A stretch of DNA of 64,000 nt from Amygdalobacter nucleatus (GTDB taxonomy: Bacteria; Bacillota; Clostridia; Saccharofermentanales; Fastidiosipilaceae), in assembly GCF_029167365.1 (NCBI RefSeq), contig NZ_JARFNM010000001.1:736001-800000 (forward strand). Reading direction: 5' to 3'. The notes under the pieces were generated by a model, which was not told the DNA's origin, searched no databases, and saw only the letters and a list, made by a program, of their open reading frames with translations. Shown one piece after another: positions 16,364 through 24,796 of the stretch (position 1 is the first letter of the stretch; each line of letters starts with the position of its first letter). The position numbers were made by a program, and so were the translations under genes.

Positions 16364-16411
16364 TCACAATATAATGTGCTTAGCTTCACTGAACAGTACA
16401 ATATCTTGTGT
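16364..16411 (+). promoter_or_regulatory. Two NrdR-like boxes, the first overlapping a TATAAT
   Basis: Box 1 is 16364-16379 and box 2 is 16396-16411; each matches the NrdR consensus (ACACWATATATWGTGT) at 13 of 16 positions. Their start-to-start distance is 32 bp, the three-turn spacing typical of NrdR pairs. TATAAT at 16370-16375 lies within box 1 and a weak TTTAAT 17 bases upstream could be the minus-thirty-five. NrdR with dATP/ATP would repress the reductase operon from here. Confidence 0.75.
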
Positions 16412-16446
16412 TATCTTAATTTCAAGATCACTCAAGGAGTTAAGAT

Positions 16447-17460
16447 ATGCTAGAAGATTTGAACAAACATTCGCAAACCCCATCTGATTATGCTTTTCAC
16501 GATAATGGCTTTAATTTACGAGCTGTCAATTGGAACAAGATTGAAGATGAAAAAGATTTAGAAGTCTGGAATAGAGTTACGCAGAATTTTTGGTTGCCTG
16601 AGAACATCCCAGTTTCTAACGATTTACCTTCTTGGCATGAGTTAAATGCAGATTGGCAAACTTTGATTTTAAGAACTTTTACTGGCTTAACGCTGCTTGA
16701 TACAGTACAAGCAACCGTTGGCGATATTGCGCAAATTAAAAATGTGATGACTGATATTGAGGCGGCTAACTACGCTAATTTTGCCTTTATGGTCGCTGTC
16801 CATGCAAGATCCTATGGCACAATTTTTTCTACTTTATGTTCAAGTGAACAGATTCAAGCAGCCCATGAGTGGGTGGTGAACAACGAGTTATTACAGGCAA
16901 GGGCCAAAGCCTTAATTCCTTATTACACACAGGATGATGCGTTAAAGTCGAAAGTAGCAGCAGCCTTGATGCCTGGCTTTTTGCTCTATGGTGGTTTCTA
17001 TCTGCCATTTTATCTTTCCTCACGCGCAAAATTGCCTAACACTTCAGATATGATTCGCTTGATTTTGAGGGATAAGGTGATTCACAACTACTATAGCGGT
17101 TATAAGTACCAGCAGAAATTACAACATTTAGATGCTACAAAACAGGCTGAGATGAAAGAGTTTGTCTTTGAGCTGATGTTTAATTTGATTGCTTTAGAGA
17201 AAGCGTATTTGCGTGATTTGTATAAGGGATTTGATTTGGCTGAGGAAGCGATTCGCTTTAGCCTCTACAATGCTGGCAAATTTTTGCAAAATTTAGGCTA
17301 CGATTCACCATTTACGCCTGAAGAAACACATATTTCACCTGAAGTGTTTGCACAACTTTCAGCTAGAGCAGATGAAAATCATGACTTTTTCTCTGGTAGT
17401 GGTTCGTCATACATTATTGGTACAAGTGAAGAAACGACAGATGAGGATTGGGAATTCTAA
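16447..17460 (+). CDS. nrdF: Ribonucleotide reductase small subunit, metal-free class Ie type (VPK variant)
   Basis: 337 residues, clearly of the NrdF lineage (FTGLTLLDT, YGGFYLPFYLSSRAKL, YYSGYKYQ). In metal-dependent NrdF, four carboxylates and two histidines hold the metal pair. Here Asp85, His119 and His213 remain, as does the radical tyrosine Tyr123, but the three glutamates are replaced: Val116 (FMVAVHARSY), Pro176 (ALMPGFLLY) and Lys210 (LRDKVIHNYY). This Val-Pro-Lys set is one of the two known substitution patterns of class Ie subunits, which carry no metal and use the tyrosine after hydroxylation to DOPA as radical. The C-terminal NHDFFSG-DEDWEF tail for docking NrdE is kept. First gene of nrdF-nrdI-nrdE; AAGGAG ribosome site. 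Confidence 0.93.
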   Translation: MLEDLNKHSQTPSDYAFHDNGFNLRAVNWNKIEDEKDLEVWNRVTQNFWLPENIPVSNDLPSWHELNADWQTLILRTFTGLTLLDTVQATVGDIAQIKNVMTDIEAANYANFAFMVAVHARSYGTIFSTLCSSEQIQAAHEWVVNNELLQARAKALIPYYTQDDALKSKVAAALMPGFLLYGGFYLPFYLSSRAKLPNTSDMIRLILRDKVIHNYYSGYKYQQKLQHLDATKQAEMKEFVFELMFNLIALEKAYLRDLYKGFDLAEEAIRFSLYNAGKFLQNLGYDSPFTPEETHISPEVFAQLSARADENHDFFSGSGSSYIIGTSEETTDEDWEF

Positions 17461-17891
17461 TGGCTTTAATTGTTTATTATTCAAGTAAATCAAACAACAC
17501 CCATCGCTTTGTCGAGAAGCTAAATTTACCCAAAGTTAGGATACCTTTAGCTGAGGGGGATAATTTAAAGGTCAATGAGGACTTTGTCTTAATTACGCCA
17601 ACTTATTCAGGCGGCCAGAAAGATGCAGATGGGCATGTTTTGACGGCTGGGGCAGTGCCGAAAGATGTGATTCATTTCCTAAACCAGGTGGAAAATCGCA
17701 AACATTGTTTGGCTGTAGTTTCAAGCGGCAATACTAATTTTGGCGATAGCTATGCCATTGCTGGTCCTATCATAGCTAACAAATTACATGTGCCACTTCT
17801 GCATCAGTTTGAGCTATTAGGTACAGAGTACGATGTAGACAAAGTCAAACAAGCAGTTTTATGCATATTCAAGGAGCAAGTAAATGAATAA
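17460..17891 (+). CDS. nrdI: NrdI flavodoxin-like activator of the small subunit
   Basis: 143 residues. FMN loops are visible: YYSSKSNNTHRF (phosphate loop) at residues 5-16, ITPTYSGG near 43 and VVSSGNTNFGDSY near 84, the standard NrdI pattern. NrdI reduces oxygen to superoxide and passes it to NrdF; in class Ie it is needed to hydroxylate the tyrosine to DOPA. Start ATG 17460 overlaps the nrdF stop by one base (TAATG), and its 3' end overlaps nrdE by 8 bases, so the three are tightly coupled. The upstream in-frame GTG is not preferred. Confidence 0.93.
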   Translation: MALIVYYSSKSNNTHRFVEKLNLPKVRIPLAEGDNLKVNEDFVLITPTYSGGQKDADGHVLTAGAVPKDVIHFLNQVENRKHCLAVVSSGNTNFGDSYAIAGPIIANKLHVPLLHQFELLGTEYDVDKVKQAVLCIFKEQVNE

Positions 17892-20046
17892 TCAGCACAA
17901 AGAAGCGTATATTTCACTAAATGCCTTAACTCAGTTCAAAGATCAGCATGGCCATTATCATTTTGATGCCGATAAAGAAGCTGTCAAATTGTATATGCAA
18001 GCACAAATAATGCCGAAGCTGCTCAAATTCAAAGACATTCCAGCCAAATTGACTTATTTAGTTGAAAATAATTACTATGACGAAATTGTTTTGGCACAAT
18101 ATAAATTCGACTTTGTCGTTGAATTGTTTCAGAAAGCGGCTGATTTTAATTTCACTTTCCCAAGCTTGATGGGCGCGATGAAATTTTATCAATCATATGC
18201 CTTGATGACAGACGATAAGCAGAATTATTTAGAGACATTTGCCGATCGAGCTTGCATGAATGCCTTGTTTTTGGGCCATGGTGATGCACAATTAGCTAGC
18301 TGTCTATTAGACGATATTTTGCATAAGCGTTTGCAGCCAGCTACCCCAACTTTCCTAAATGCCGGCAAAAAGCGAAGAGGCGAGTTCGTTTCGTGCTATC
18401 TTTTGCGTTTGGAAGATAATATGGAATCAATCGCCCGTGGCATTTCAACCAGCTTGCAATTATCTAAACGAGGTGGCGGGGTGGCTCTCTGCCTAACGAA
18501 TCTGCGTGAAAGTGGCGCGCCGATCAAAGGCATTGTCAATCAGTCATCTGGCGTGGTGCCGGTCATGAAGCTTTTGGAAGACTCTTTTTCATATGCTAAC
18601 CAATTAGGCCAAAGACAGGGTGCTGGTGCTGTTTATCTCAACGTTCATCATCCCGATATTTTGCAGTTCTTGGATACGAAGCGCGAGAATGCTGATGAAA
18701 AGATCAGAATTAAATCCTTGTCCTTAGGCGTTGTCATTCCTGATATTACCTTCGAATTAGCTAAGGCAAATAAGGATATGGCTCTCTTTTCGCCATATGA
18801 TGTGGAAAGAGAGTATGGTAAGCCTATGAGTGATATTTCAATTACTGACGAATATGCCAATCTGCTGGCTAATCCTAGGATCAAAAAGACTTATACCTCA
18901 GCGCGCAAATTATTCCAAACGATTGCCGAGTTACATTTTGAATCTGGCTATCCTTATATTTTGTTCGAAGATAGTGCCAACTTAAGAAATCCGCTTAAAA
19001 AAGTAGGGCGGATCATTATGTCAAATCTCTGCTCTGAAATTGCGCAAGTCAATACAGCCAGTGCTTACAGTGAAGATTTGACTTTTACCAAGGTCGGAGA
19101 AGATGTTTGCTGCAATTTAGCTTCGCTTAATATAGCTAAGGTCATGGAAGCAGCTCCTCAGTTTGCTGAAATTGTCGAACATGCTATCTATGGACTTAAC
19201 CTAGTTTCACGTGCTTCTGACCTAGCTTGTGCGCCATCTGTCCAAAAGGGCAATTTGGGCAACCATGCTCTAGGCTTAGGCGCGATGAACTTGCATGGTT
19301 TTTTAGCAGAAAATCACATCTTTTACGATACAGAAGAAGCGGTTGATTTCACCGACATTTTCTTCTTCTGTTTAGCTTACCATGCCTTCAGTGCGTCGAA
19401 TAAGTTGGCACAAAAAGTTGGTCCATTTGCCAATTTCGCTCTATCTGAATATGCCGATGGTACTTACTTCCAAAAGTATCTAAACGAAGATAAGCAGCCT
19501 AAAACGGCTAAGGTTAAGGAGCTTATTAAGAAATATCAGCTCAAGTTGCCGACAGCTTCCGATTGGCGCAATTTGGTTGAACGAATTAAGCAATCTGGCT
19601 TAGCTAATGCCCATCTCTTGGCCGTGGCGCCAACTGGCTCAATTTCATACCTATCTTCCTGTACGCCAAGTCTGCAAGCAGTTGTTTCGCCTGTCGAGGT
19701 TAGAAAAGAGGGCAAGTTAGGCCGTGTCTATGTCCCAGCTTACAAAATTTCGGCTGATAATTATGCATATTATCAGAAAGGGGCGTATGAAGTAGGTCCG
19801 AATGCCTTGATTGATATAGCAGCTGCAGCTCAAAAGCATGTTGATCAGGCCATTTCGTTGACTCTGTTCATGACTTCGGAAGCTACAACGAGAGATTTAA
19901 ACAAAGCTTATATCTATGCTTTCAAAAAAGGTCTATCGTCTATTTATTATGTGCGCATTCGCCAAGAGGTGTTAGAGGGTAGCGAGCATTTAGCGGAAGA
20001 TGCGCTGATCAGCAATTTGAATGAATGTGAGTCGTGTATGATTTGA
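17884..20046 (+). CDS. nrdE: Ribonucleoside-diphosphate reductase large subunit, class Ib-type NrdE
   Basis: 720 residues, normal NrdE length, with no ATP-cone at the N-terminus, as in class Ib enzymes. Visible: PATPTFLNAGKKRRGEFVSC (Cys171, one of the reducing pair), LSKRGGGVALCLTNLR, NLCSEI (Cys383, radical-cysteine region), DVCCNLASLN, the APTGSISYLS loop and the redox-active C-terminal pair NECESCMI. It reduces ribonucleoside diphosphates at the catalytic cysteine after radical transfer from NrdF. No nrdH thioredoxin gene follows; a generic thioredoxin must reload the C-terminal cysteines. A clear terminator closes the operon. Confidence 0.95.
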   Translation: MNNQHKEAYISLNALTQFKDQHGHYHFDADKEAVKLYMQAQIMPKLLKFKDIPAKLTYLVENNYYDEIVLAQYKFDFVVELFQKAADFNFTFPSLMGAMKFYQSYALMTDDKQNYLETFADRACMNALFLGHGDAQLASCLLDDILHKRLQPATPTFLNAGKKRRGEFVSCYLLRLEDNMESIARGISTSLQLSKRGGGVALCLTNLRESGAPIKGIVNQSSGVVPVMKLLEDSFSYANQLGQRQGAGAVYLNVHHPDILQFLDTKRENADEKIRIKSLSLGVVIPDITFELAKANKDMALFSPYDVEREYGKPMSDISITDEYANLLANPRIKKTYTSARKLFQTIAELHFESGYPYILFEDSANLRNPLKKVGRIIMSNLCSEIAQVNTASAYSEDLTFTKVGEDVCCNLASLNIAKVMEAAPQFAEIVEHAIYGLNLVSRASDLACAPSVQKGNLGNHALGLGAMNLHGFLAENHIFYDTEEAVDFTDIFFFCLAYHAFSASNKLAQKVGPFANFALSEYADGTYFQKYLNEDKQPKTAKVKELIKKYQLKLPTASDWRNLVERIKQSGLANAHLLAVAPTGSISYLSSCTPSLQAVVSPVEVRKEGKLGRVYVPAYKISADNYAYYQKGAYEVGPNALIDIAAAAQKHVDQAISLTLFMTSEATTRDLNKAYIYAFKKGLSSIYYVRIRQEVLEGSEHLAEDALISNLNECESCMI

Positions 20047-20066
20047 TGATTTAAAAGAGAGAAAAA

Positions 20067-20100
20067 AATAACGCCATACAGAAATGTCTGGCGTTATTTT
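20067..20100 (+). terminator. Terminator after nrdE
   Basis: 10-bp stem AATAACGCCA / TGGCGTTATT (20067-20076 with 20089-20098), extended inward by ACA/TGT after one mismatch, followed by TTATTTT. It is 20 bases downstream of the nrdE stop. Confidence 0.85.
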
Positions 20101-20218
20101 GTGAAACCATATCTGTCATTTTTTAAGCTAGCTTTGTGCAAAATGAATGAAAATATTCCAATTTTTGTTAAATATATGTTATAATCAAGCAAGTTTATTA
20201 TGTAAGAGAGGTAATGAT

Positions 20219-21664
20219 ATGAAAAAGAAAAAATTTAAAGGGTGCATATTTACTGTTTTGCTTGCTTTATTTAACTTTTTTCTTGTAATGCAAGTTTTTG
20301 CTGAACCTACGATTGATATTTTAATTCCGTCCGCTGGTCAAGCTAGTGTAATTCCACCTGGTAAAGATTTTTATGTTTTAGGCAATTTATATGGATTAGA
20401 TAAACAAGCTGATTTAAGCTTAAAGGTTTATTTGACAACAGCATCAGGTGAAGTGGTCAGAGAGCTTGAAGCTATATCTTTTCACAAACCAGAAAATACT
20501 TATGTTAATTACGACCTATTGAGTTATTATGCTGGTTCTGACCGTTCGCCTTTGGCAAACGCGTTAATGCCTGACCTAGTTTATGATAACAAAAATATAA
20601 ATAGTTTTGCAGATGCTTGGCGTAAAGTATGCTTTAGCACCAAACACTATGCTGCTTTGATTTCTGGTGGAGTTTATGATCGAGATTTACAGCTGGTTGG
20701 TAAAACTGGCGAAGTTTGGCGTGAACTAGAACAAGGAAATTATCAAGTAAAGGTTGTTTTAAGCCAAGATAATAAAGTGCTAGCAACTGCTACTAAAAAT
20801 ATAGAAGTAGCAATCAATCCCGATGTTGCTTGCTTCCGATTTTCACCTTCTATGCATTTTGATAGGGTTAAGGAATTCGCAAATTCTAATAATATTAAAA
20901 TGCTAATCGATCCTTTAGCTGGATTCTGGCATCCTGCTGATAATTTAGCTGATTTCAAAAATAATTCTGTATTTGCTGAAATATTGCCTAAATGGCGTTG
21001 GAATGATTTAGCTGAGTATCAAAATAATCATATTCATTTCTTTATTTATAATGTTTCAGAAACATCTGCAACTTATAAGGTAGAGGTTGGGACAGCTCAA
21101 AAGCAAGGTATTATTGCTGATAATGAACGCTTTACATCGTACTATTACAGTTATGGTGAACCACAAATTAATGGTGCTAAGCCTGCTGAGTTTGTTAAAT
21201 TTGCTAATGATCAATATCTAGTTTTAACTAGATTGGATTTTAACAGTGATGGACAAGAGAATTTGCTTGACCCAAGTAAATTAGATCAATCCAATTCTGT
21301 ATTAAATATGGACACGAATAAGATTTTGTCAGTAAATCGAAAATTTGCTCTTTCTGGTTTGGTTCGTCCAATTCAAAATAAACAAATTGTAGATAATTCT
21401 GATAACACATTTGATTTTAACCATCGTTTGTTATTTGTACGTTATACTATTAGTAATGGTAAACAAAAACAAGTGTTTAACAGGAAAATTGGTTTGACCA
21501 GGATTATTGACAGTAGGAAGCGAGAATCGATTTTGGAGTTTGAACATGAATTTAATTTAAGTTCTAATTGGCATGGCTTAGTGAATGTTAAGGCTGAAGT
21601 GCTTGACGAAAATGGACAGGTCTATCCAGGCCAAACAACGCAATTAAGTTTGCAGGTTGCTTAA
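20219..21664 (+). CDS. Secreted protein of unknown function at head of carbohydrate ABC operon
   Basis: 481 residues from ATG 20219, chosen because GAGAGG lies before it and the protein then opens with a classic Sec signal: MKKKK, a hydrophobic core of about 17 residues, and a cleavage site after VFA. A TATAAT stands at 20180-20185. The mature part is about 450 residues with no family I recognise; it is rich in short beta-type stretches (VKVVLSQDNKVLATATKNIEV, broken by polar turns) and ends in an LSLQVA strand, so an extracellular beta-sandwich type fold is likely. No anchor, lipobox or second membrane segment is seen. It overlaps or abuts the next small gene and heads the operon with the sugar importer. 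Confidence 0.75.
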   Translation: MKKKKFKGCIFTVLLALFNFFLVMQVFAEPTIDILIPSAGQASVIPPGKDFYVLGNLYGLDKQADLSLKVYLTTASGEVVRELEAISFHKPENTYVNYDLLSYYAGSDRSPLANALMPDLVYDNKNINSFADAWRKVCFSTKHYAALISGGVYDRDLQLVGKTGEVWRELEQGNYQVKVVLSQDNKVLATATKNIEVAINPDVACFRFSPSMHFDRVKEFANSNNIKMLIDPLAGFWHPADNLADFKNNSVFAEILPKWRWNDLAEYQNNHIHFFIYNVSETSATYKVEVGTAQKQGIIADNERFTSYYYSYGEPQINGAKPAEFVKFANDQYLVLTRLDFNSDGQENLLDPSKLDQSNSVLNMDTNKILSVNRKFALSGLVRPIQNKQIVDNSDNTFDFNHRLLFVRYTISNGKQKQVFNRKIGLTRIIDSRKRESILEFEHEFNLSSNWHGLVNVKAEVLDENGQVYPGQTTQLSLQVA

Positions 21665-21671
21665 AACAGTT

Positions 21672-22163
21672 ATGGCATGGTATGACAAATTACTTAATAT
21701 TTTAAATACTTACAATCTATCTAGCAAAGACGATCTGTTTAATATGGTTTTTTCGGCTTTATGTGAATATGGCTTGGCTTCAGATACAGATATTGCAGAA
21801 AGAACAATTAAATTGTATTTGACAGATAAATCTGTCACGTTAGCAGATTTGCCGCTAAATTGGAAACAAGCTGTTTATGCTTATTTATGGCATAGAATAG
21901 GTAGATGTGCAGCAGATGATTGGGAAAAATATTGCTTAAATGAAGAGAAAGTTTTATTTACAGATGATAAAATAGATCAGTTGCGCAAAGAATATATATG
22001 TAGAGCTGATAGTGAGCTAAATATTTGTCGAATTTTGTTGAATTTGGATTTAGCTAAACATGGAAGTTTGCCTACGCAGCTACAACATATAAATTCTAAC
22101 GAGCGAGAAATAATAAAATCAGACTTGCCTTTATTAGCTAAATTGGCAGGATTTTTACGATGA
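21672..22163 (+). CDS. Hypothetical cytoplasmic protein, 163 residues
   Basis: I recognise no family. From ATG 21672 it reads MAWYDKLLNILNTY, and is mostly helical, with Trp/Tyr/Leu-rich amphipathic stretches (WKQAVYAYLWHRIGRC, LNICRILLNLDLAKHG) and no signal peptide or membrane span. A TTG at 21657, overlapping the preceding gene, is an alternative start; neither has a strong ribosome site, which suggests translational coupling. It lies between the secreted protein and the sugar isomerase gene with 27 bases to the latter, so it belongs to the same operon. Confidence 0.6.
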   Translation: MAWYDKLLNILNTYNLSSKDDLFNMVFSALCEYGLASDTDIAERTIKLYLTDKSVTLADLPLNWKQAVYAYLWHRIGRCAADDWEKYCLNEEKVLFTDDKIDQLRKEYICRADSELNICRILLNLDLAKHGSLPTQLQHINSNEREIIKSDLPLLAKLAGFLR

Positions 22164-22190
22164 AAATAGGAACGAGGAAAAGTAATTAAA

Positions 22191-23102
22191 ATGATTTTGA
22201 CAACATCGACAAATTTATGTTGGGAACGACCTGATCGGTCAATTATGCCTTTGGAAAAAGCAATACCCCTTTTGAAAGATGCTGGCTTTAAGATTCTTGA
22301 TATGAATTTTTACGATTGGGCTTTGCCAGGTTCTCTTTTCTTAACAGATGATTGGCGTAAGTGGATCGAAATGATAAAAGATGTTGCTGACGAAAACGGT
22401 GTAACTTTCGTACAAGGACACGCCTACACTTTTGATTATGCAAGTTTAGATGCTAATAGTGCTGAGTATAAATACCAACAAGATTTGGTTGAGCGTTCAC
22501 TAGATTGCTTAGCTATACTTGGAACTAAGGTTTGTGTCACACATCCAGCAACATGTAGAACTATTCATTTAGTCAAAGATTCTAAAGCCTTAGCGTTAAA
22601 GTATATGTCCGAACTAGCTGATTATGCTGACATGTATGGTATGCGTATAGCTGTAGAAAATATGTGCGACAAAATTGAACCTTACCAGAGAAAATATTTC
22701 GTATCCTGTGAGGAAATTGCTGATTTCTTTGCTAGCACTAATGACAAACGACTTGGCTTATGTTGGGATTTTGAACATGGTTTGTTGATGAAACATCAGC
22801 AGGAAGAAATTTTAACAGAGCTAAATGATGTCCTTATAGCTACGCATGTTTCTGATAGCTTTAGTAATGTAGATACTGATTTGATGCATGTTCCGCCATT
22901 CTTTGGCCGTGGAAATAATTGGGCATCTATAATGGCGATGTTGAAACGAATTAATTATCAGGGCTGTTTCAGCTTTGAATCACATAATTTTACGAACTGG
23001 TTGCCAGATGAGGTTCTTACAACTGGCTTGAAGTTATGTCATCAAATAGGTGTGAAGTTATTAGCATTGTCTGAAGAAGACAGCAAAAAAAGTAGTAGGT
23101 AA
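22191..23102 (+). CDS. Sugar phosphate isomerase/epimerase family TIM-barrel protein
   Basis: 303 residues with the AP-endonuclease-2-like barrel pattern: strand motifs VQGHAYTFD, VCVTHPA, IAVENMCDK (Glu metal ligand), LCWDFEHG (Asp and His ligands), ATHVSDSF and FSFESHNF (Glu) at the barrel C-terminal ends. Members isomerise or epimerise sugars, inositols or 3-keto-sugars. The substrate cannot be named; position beside an importer and two phosphatases indicates a role in breakdown of the imported carbohydrate. Four bases separate it from the next gene. Confidence 0.82.
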   Translation: MILTTSTNLCWERPDRSIMPLEKAIPLLKDAGFKILDMNFYDWALPGSLFLTDDWRKWIEMIKDVADENGVTFVQGHAYTFDYASLDANSAEYKYQQDLVERSLDCLAILGTKVCVTHPATCRTIHLVKDSKALALKYMSELADYADMYGMRIAVENMCDKIEPYQRKYFVSCEEIADFFASTNDKRLGLCWDFEHGLLMKHQQEEILTELNDVLIATHVSDSFSNVDTDLMHVPPFFGRGNNWASIMAMLKRINYQGCFSFESHNFTNWLPDEVLTTGLKLCHQIGVKLLALSEEDSKKSSR

Positions 23103-23105
23103 AAT

Positions 23106-23915
23106 ATGGTTAAGTATGATTTAGTTGCATGTGATATTGATGGAACTTTGCTTGGCAGAGAAGAGAAATTAACCGATATACATCAGCAGCTTAAATGTTT
23201 TATCAAAGAAAATAAAATACCATTCACGCTGGTATCAGGGCGTTCTTGGCCAGGCTTACAGAAGTTGATAGATTTTTTTGAACCAGAGTTACCAGTAATT
23301 GGGAATAATGGAGGGACTGCTTATTACAAAGGTAATGTAATTTGGACATATGCTTTTAACGCCAAACCTTTGTGGCCAGCAATTTGCGAAGCTGCCAAAC
23401 GTAATATGGCTATTGTGTACACAGTTGGAATGAATGAGTATGCTTATTTGCGTAATGACTATTTGCAAAATCAAATTGAGAAATTCGGTCGCTATGACAA
23501 AGTTTGGACAGCAAATGAGACAGAGTGGTCTAATTTATCATTAGACAAAATCATGATTATTGATCCAGCTAAACCAGGCCATATCGATGCTGTATTAGCG
23601 GCTATTCCTGCTGATTTTAAGCCTGAATTAAACGTTATCCGTTATAATGATCGTTCGGCTGATATAACTGCAGCTAAAGCAGATAAAGCTAGAGGTCTCA
23701 AAGATTTGAAGACTTATTTACATGCTAAGAAAACGATAGCTTGCGGAGATGATTTAAACGATATTGCCTTTTTGCAAGCTGCTGATCTCGGTATAGCGGT
23801 TGCTAATGCTCACAAGGAACTATGTGCTGTTGCTGATATAGTTACCGAAAAAGCCGGCGCAGAAGGTGTCTTGGATTGCTTACGGCACATCTTTAAGCCT
23901 AATATCTTATCATGA
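23106..23915 (+). CDS. HAD-superfamily hydrolase, Cof type
   Basis: 269 residues. Motif I ACDIDGTLLG (nucleophile Asp and acid Asp), motif II TLVSGRSW, motif III Lys in the KADKARGL region and motif IV CGDDLNDIAFL, with the large C2B cap in the middle: a Cof/YidA-type sugar phosphatase. It is the fourth gene of the importer operon, and its stop overlaps an ATG at 23912 of the permease frame. Likely dephosphorylates a sugar phosphate formed from the imported substrate; specificity unknown. Confidence 0.88.
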   Translation: MVKYDLVACDIDGTLLGREEKLTDIHQQLKCFIKENKIPFTLVSGRSWPGLQKLIDFFEPELPVIGNNGGTAYYKGNVIWTYAFNAKPLWPAICEAAKRNMAIVYTVGMNEYAYLRNDYLQNQIEKFGRYDKVWTANETEWSNLSLDKIMIIDPAKPGHIDAVLAAIPADFKPELNVIRYNDRSADITAAKADKARGLKDLKTYLHAKKTIACGDDLNDIAFLQAADLGIAVANAHKELCAVADIVTEKAGAEGVLDCLRHIFKPNILS

Positions 23916-23929
23916 GGAGGGCATTAAAC

Positions 23930-24796
23930 TTGAATACTAATTTAAGACATAAAATAGAGCCGTATTTATGGTTAGCACCTAGTTTTGTGTTGTTTGGTTT
24001 ATTTACCTTTTATCCCTTTTTTATAACACTATACAAAAGTTTTTTTATTGTTGACCAGTTAGGTGCGGTAAGAAAATTCGTCGGAATTGACAACTATTTG
24101 CATATTTTGCAAGACCGTGATTTTATTCAGGCCATCGTGAATACCCTATATTTTGCTTTGCTAACTGTGCCAGCTTCCAAAGTGATTGGCTTACTCTTAG
24201 CCATTTTAGCTTATCGCAAAAGAAAGTTTTCAATTATCTACGAAACGAGCTTTGCAATTCCAATGACAATAGCTTCTTCAACAGCAGCTATGATTTTTCA
24301 GCTTTTATACGTTCCTACATTGGGCTTTATAAATGGTATAACAGGTCTTAATACTCGTTGGCTGACAGATCCTAAAATTGCAATGTTTGCTATTGCTTTT
24401 ATTCAAATTTGGTTGTCTTCTGGATATGCTTTCGTCTTTTTGTTATCGGCTATTCGTAATATACCTGTATCTGTTTTAGAGAGTGCGGCAATTGACGGTG
24501 CAACTGGTTGGAAAAAGATTACGCGTATTATCTTACCGTTGATTTCGCCAACAATGTTTTATCTGATTATTATGGATATTCCTTTTAGTTTAATGATGGT
24601 TAGCTTGAACAATATTTTGACACAAGGTGGACCTAATAATGCCACTATGACATTAATGCTTTATATCTATAATCAAATAGCTCTTGTTGGTAACAACACT
24701 TATGCTAATGCAGCAACAATGGTAACTTTCATTTTAACTTTAATCTTTATATTGTTAGGCTTTACCTTTGAGAAAAAGGGGGTGCATTATCAATGA
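23930..24796 (+). CDS. Carbohydrate ABC transporter permease, MalF/UgpA type
   Basis: 288 residues from TTG 23930, chosen because GAGGAGGG (23914-23921) lies 8 bases upstream; the ATG 23912 would overlap the HAD stop but has no site. Six membrane segments are expected, opening with YLWLAPSFVLFGLFTFYPFF. The EAA loop is ESAAIDGATGWKKITRIILP near residue 190. It forms the membrane channel with the next gene. The MalF-like short form fits CUT1 importers for oligosaccharides or polyols. It overlaps the next gene by 4 bases. Confidence 0.9.
   Translation: MNTNLRHKIEPYLWLAPSFVLFGLFTFYPFFITLYKSFFIVDQLGAVRKFVGIDNYLHILQDRDFIQAIVNTLYFALLTVPASKVIGLLLAILAYRKRKFSIIYETSFAIPMTIASSTAAMIFQLLYVPTLGFINGITGLNTRWLTDPKIAMFAIAFIQIWLSSGYAFVFLLSAIRNIPVSVLESAAIDGATGWKKITRIILPLISPTMFYLIIMDIPFSLMMVSLNNILTQGGPNNATMTLMLYIYNQIALVGNNTYANAATMVTFILTLIFILLGFTFEKKGVHYQ

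Noticed and set aside
16792-17076. NrdF ligand changes as sequencing errors or decay
   Set aside because: Three separate codons each differ by more than one base from a Glu codon where needed, they match a known functional substitution set, and the rest of the protein and operon is intact.
20147-20218. Upstream in-frame start for the secreted protein
   Set aside because: It would place 24 polar and hydrophobic residues before a clean signal peptide and lies upstream of a TATAAT-driven start with a GAGAGG site.
23912-23929. ATG overlapping the HAD stop as start of the MalF-like permease
   Set aside because: No ribosome site precedes it, whereas GAGGAGGG stands at the right distance from TTG 23930; still possible by coupling.
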